The position numbers were made by a program, and so were the translations under genes. Below, piece by piece: positions 34,484-35,507 of a stretch of DNA of 35,507 nucleotides. The stretch spans positions 1-35,507 of the forward strand of contig DVLQ01000033.1 in assembly GCA_018715395.1 (NCBI GenBank). Direction: 5' to 3'. This stretch comes from Candidatus Coprocola pullicola. Its GTDB lineage: Bacteria; Bacillota; Clostridia; Lachnospirales; Anaerotignaceae. The notes beneath the pieces were generated by a model. That model was given only the letters and a program-made list of their open reading frames with translations, was not told where the DNA came from and searched no databases. How positions within the stretch are numbered: position 1 is the stretch's first letter; each line of letters opens with the position of its first letter.

Positions 34484-34660
34484 ACAATAGGCTTTAGATA
34501 GTATAAAAAGAAAGGGTATATCATATTGTCCCAATCTCTGAATGGATTGTACAATATAATTATGAAATGGAGTATGGAAGTAGACAAAAAGTAAAATTTT
34601 CTGAAAGTAAATCATTGCAAAAAGGGTTACAAAAAATGTAACCTTTTTTTATTATATATC
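34484..34660 (+). pseudogene. Decayed second copy of the deacetylase 3' end
   Basis: It aligns with 26195-26370. The shared words are GGCTTTAGATA, AAAGAAAG, TTATGAAATGGA, CAAAAAGTAAAAT, TTCTGAAAGT and the GGTTACAAAAA...TGTAACC hairpin. It translates as ISEWIVQYNYEMEYGSRQKV, matching ISELIIRNNYEMDHEGRQKV. About 15 bases are missing near 34500, and the stop codon has been lost. Only about the last 40 codons plus the terminator are present. Weaker similarity continues to about 34690. Confidence 0.8.
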
Positions 34661-34676
34661 AGTAATACTTTTTAAT

Positions 34677-34714
34677 ATAATATAAAAAATCATATATAAT
34701 ATAAAAAATCATAT
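34677..34714 (+). repeat. 19-bp perfect tandem repeat (two copies)
   Basis: ATAATATAAAAAATCATAT occurs twice head to tail, just upstream of the gamma-glutamyltransferase promoter. Probably replication slippage in AT-rich DNA. Confidence 0.85.
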
Positions 34715-34716
34715 CA

Positions 34717-34745
34717 TTGCTTTTCTTTTGTAAAATAGATACAAT
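34717..34745 (+). promoter_or_regulatory. Candidate promoter of the gamma-glutamyltransferase gene
   Basis: TTGCTT (34717-34722), 17-base spacer, TACAAT (34740-34745), 30 bases before the start codon. Confidence 0.6.
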
Positions 34746-34775
34746 AAAAAATATAATAGAAAAGGAGATGTTTTT

Positions 34776-35507
34776 TTGAGCATTATATTTGATAGTCAAA
34801 AATATGGATATACATCTAGAAGAAAAGTTGTATATGGTAAAAAAGGTATGGTATGTACTTCTCAGCCGTTAGCTGCACAAGCAGGATTGGATATTTTAAA
34901 GCAAGGAGGCAATGCCATTGATGCAGCCATTGCTACAGCAGCTTGTTTAACTGTTGTAGAACCTACGTCAAATGGATTAGGGAGTGATGCTTTTGCGCTG
35001 ATTTGGAAAGATGGAAAGCTTTTGGGATTAAATGCCAGTGGAAAATCTCCAAAATCAATTACAGCTAAAAAAGTAAAAGAAAAAGGATATCATAAAATGC
35101 CTCTTCTGGGCTGGCTTCCTGTTACTGTACCCGGAGCGGTTGGCGCATGGGCAGAACTTTCTCAAAAACATGGAAAACTACCTTTTGAAGCATTACTTCA
35201 ACCTGCTATTGACTACGCAAAAGAAGGATTTGCTGTAACGCCTACGATTGCAAGGCTTTGGGAAAAATCCTTTCAAATATATTCCAAAGAATGCAAAGAT
35301 AGTTTATTTTCGGAATGGTTTCGCGTTTTTGCACCAAAGGGAAGAGCTCCCTTTGCAGGAGAAATATGGTATGCTAAAGACCATGCTAAAACATTGGAAG
35401 AACTGGCAAAAACAAAATGCGTTTCTTTTTACAAAGGAAATTTAGCTGAAAAAATGGATGCTTTTTCAAAAAAAACAGGAGGTTATTTAACAAAAGAAGA
35501 TTTATAC
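34776..35507 (+). CDS. Gamma-glutamyltransferase, N-terminal part (runs off window)
   Basis: A TTG start (34776) follows AAAGGAGATG; the ATG within that site leads at once to a stop in its frame. 244 codons are visible: GMVCTSQPLAAQAGLDILKQGGNAIDAAIATAACLTVVEPTSNGLGSDAF is typical of the large-subunit start, then TVPGAVGAWAEL and QPAIDYAKEGFAVT. The frame is open to the window edge. The catalytic Thr that starts the small subunit is beyond the window. There is no signal peptide, so a cytosolic member is likely. The family transfers or hydrolyses gamma-glutamyl groups such as those of glutathione. Confidence 0.9.
   Translation, partial: MSIIFDSQKYGYTSRRKVVYGKKGMVCTSQPLAAQAGLDILKQGGNAIDAAIATAACLTVVEPTSNGLGSDAFALIWKDGKLLGLNASGKSPKSITAKKVKEKGYHKMPLLGWLPVTVPGAVGAWAELSQKHGKLPFEALLQPAIDYAKEGFAVTPTIARLWEKSFQIYSKECKDSLFSEWFRVFAPKGRAPFAGEIWYAKDHAKTLEELAKTKCVSFYKGNLAEKMDAFSKKTGGYLTKEDLY

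Overview
The window looks like the chromosome of a low-GC, spore-forming anaerobe of the Clostridia, most like Lachnospiraceae and relatives. The basis is strong A+T bias, AGGAGG-type ribosome sites, T-rich intrinsic terminators, a small siroheme reductase, an ECF folate transporter, a CbiK chelatase and the style of LigA and of the polysaccharide deacetylase. No rRNA, tRNA or CRISPR array was seen.

Layout. (1) 1-4708 is a polymorphic-toxin locus. A main toxin gene ends in a CdiA-type tRNase domain, and two further toxin modules follow. Each toxin frame is broken (in-frame TAG; two in-frame TGAs; a 1-nt frameshift), while the immunity-type ORF after each is intact. (2) 4709-5946 is a decayed IS3-family element that cuts a duplicated immunity gene. 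(3) 5950-7160 is AT-rich with no recognisable gene. (4) 7198-14134 is a block of metabolic and household genes: a siroheme reductase-like protein, a fused MtnA isomerase/class II aldolase, an ABC-F ATPase, malic enzyme and a CNNM/CorC protein. (5) 14274-26332 is a polysaccharide deacetylase gene split in two by an 11,267-bp insertion. (6) 27686-34103 holds a CbiK-like chelatase, a five-gene nickel/peptide-type ABC transporter and a FolT-like protein. (7) 34484-34690 is a second, decayed copy of the 3' end of the deacetylase gene. (8) 34776 to the window end is the start of a gamma-glutamyltransferase gene.

The main discovery is region 5. The two halves of the deacetylase are intact and in the same frame. 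The breakpoints share TGGGGTGC, and precise removal of the insert restores a 263-residue deacetylase with all its motifs. The insert begins with a complete large serine recombinase whose ATG overlaps the stop of the truncated deacetylase (ATGA). When the insert ends are joined on paper they form an attP-like inverted repeat whose centre matches that of the rejoined attB. This is the architecture of a sporulation 'skin'-type intervening element. Unusually, its cargo is ordinary chromosomal DNA: a PHP phosphoesterase, a YerC/TrpR-like regulator, pcrA, ligA, a secreted copper-amine-oxidase-domain protein, an unknown protein and a MATE transporter under an FMN riboswitch.

Inferred logic: the deacetylase promoter would drive the recombinase through translational coupling; excision would rebuild the deacetylase gene and cut the recombinase off from that promoter. 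In a mother cell, placing pcrA and ligA on a circle would be harmless. In a vegetative cell it should be costly unless other copies exist, which would select for tight control.
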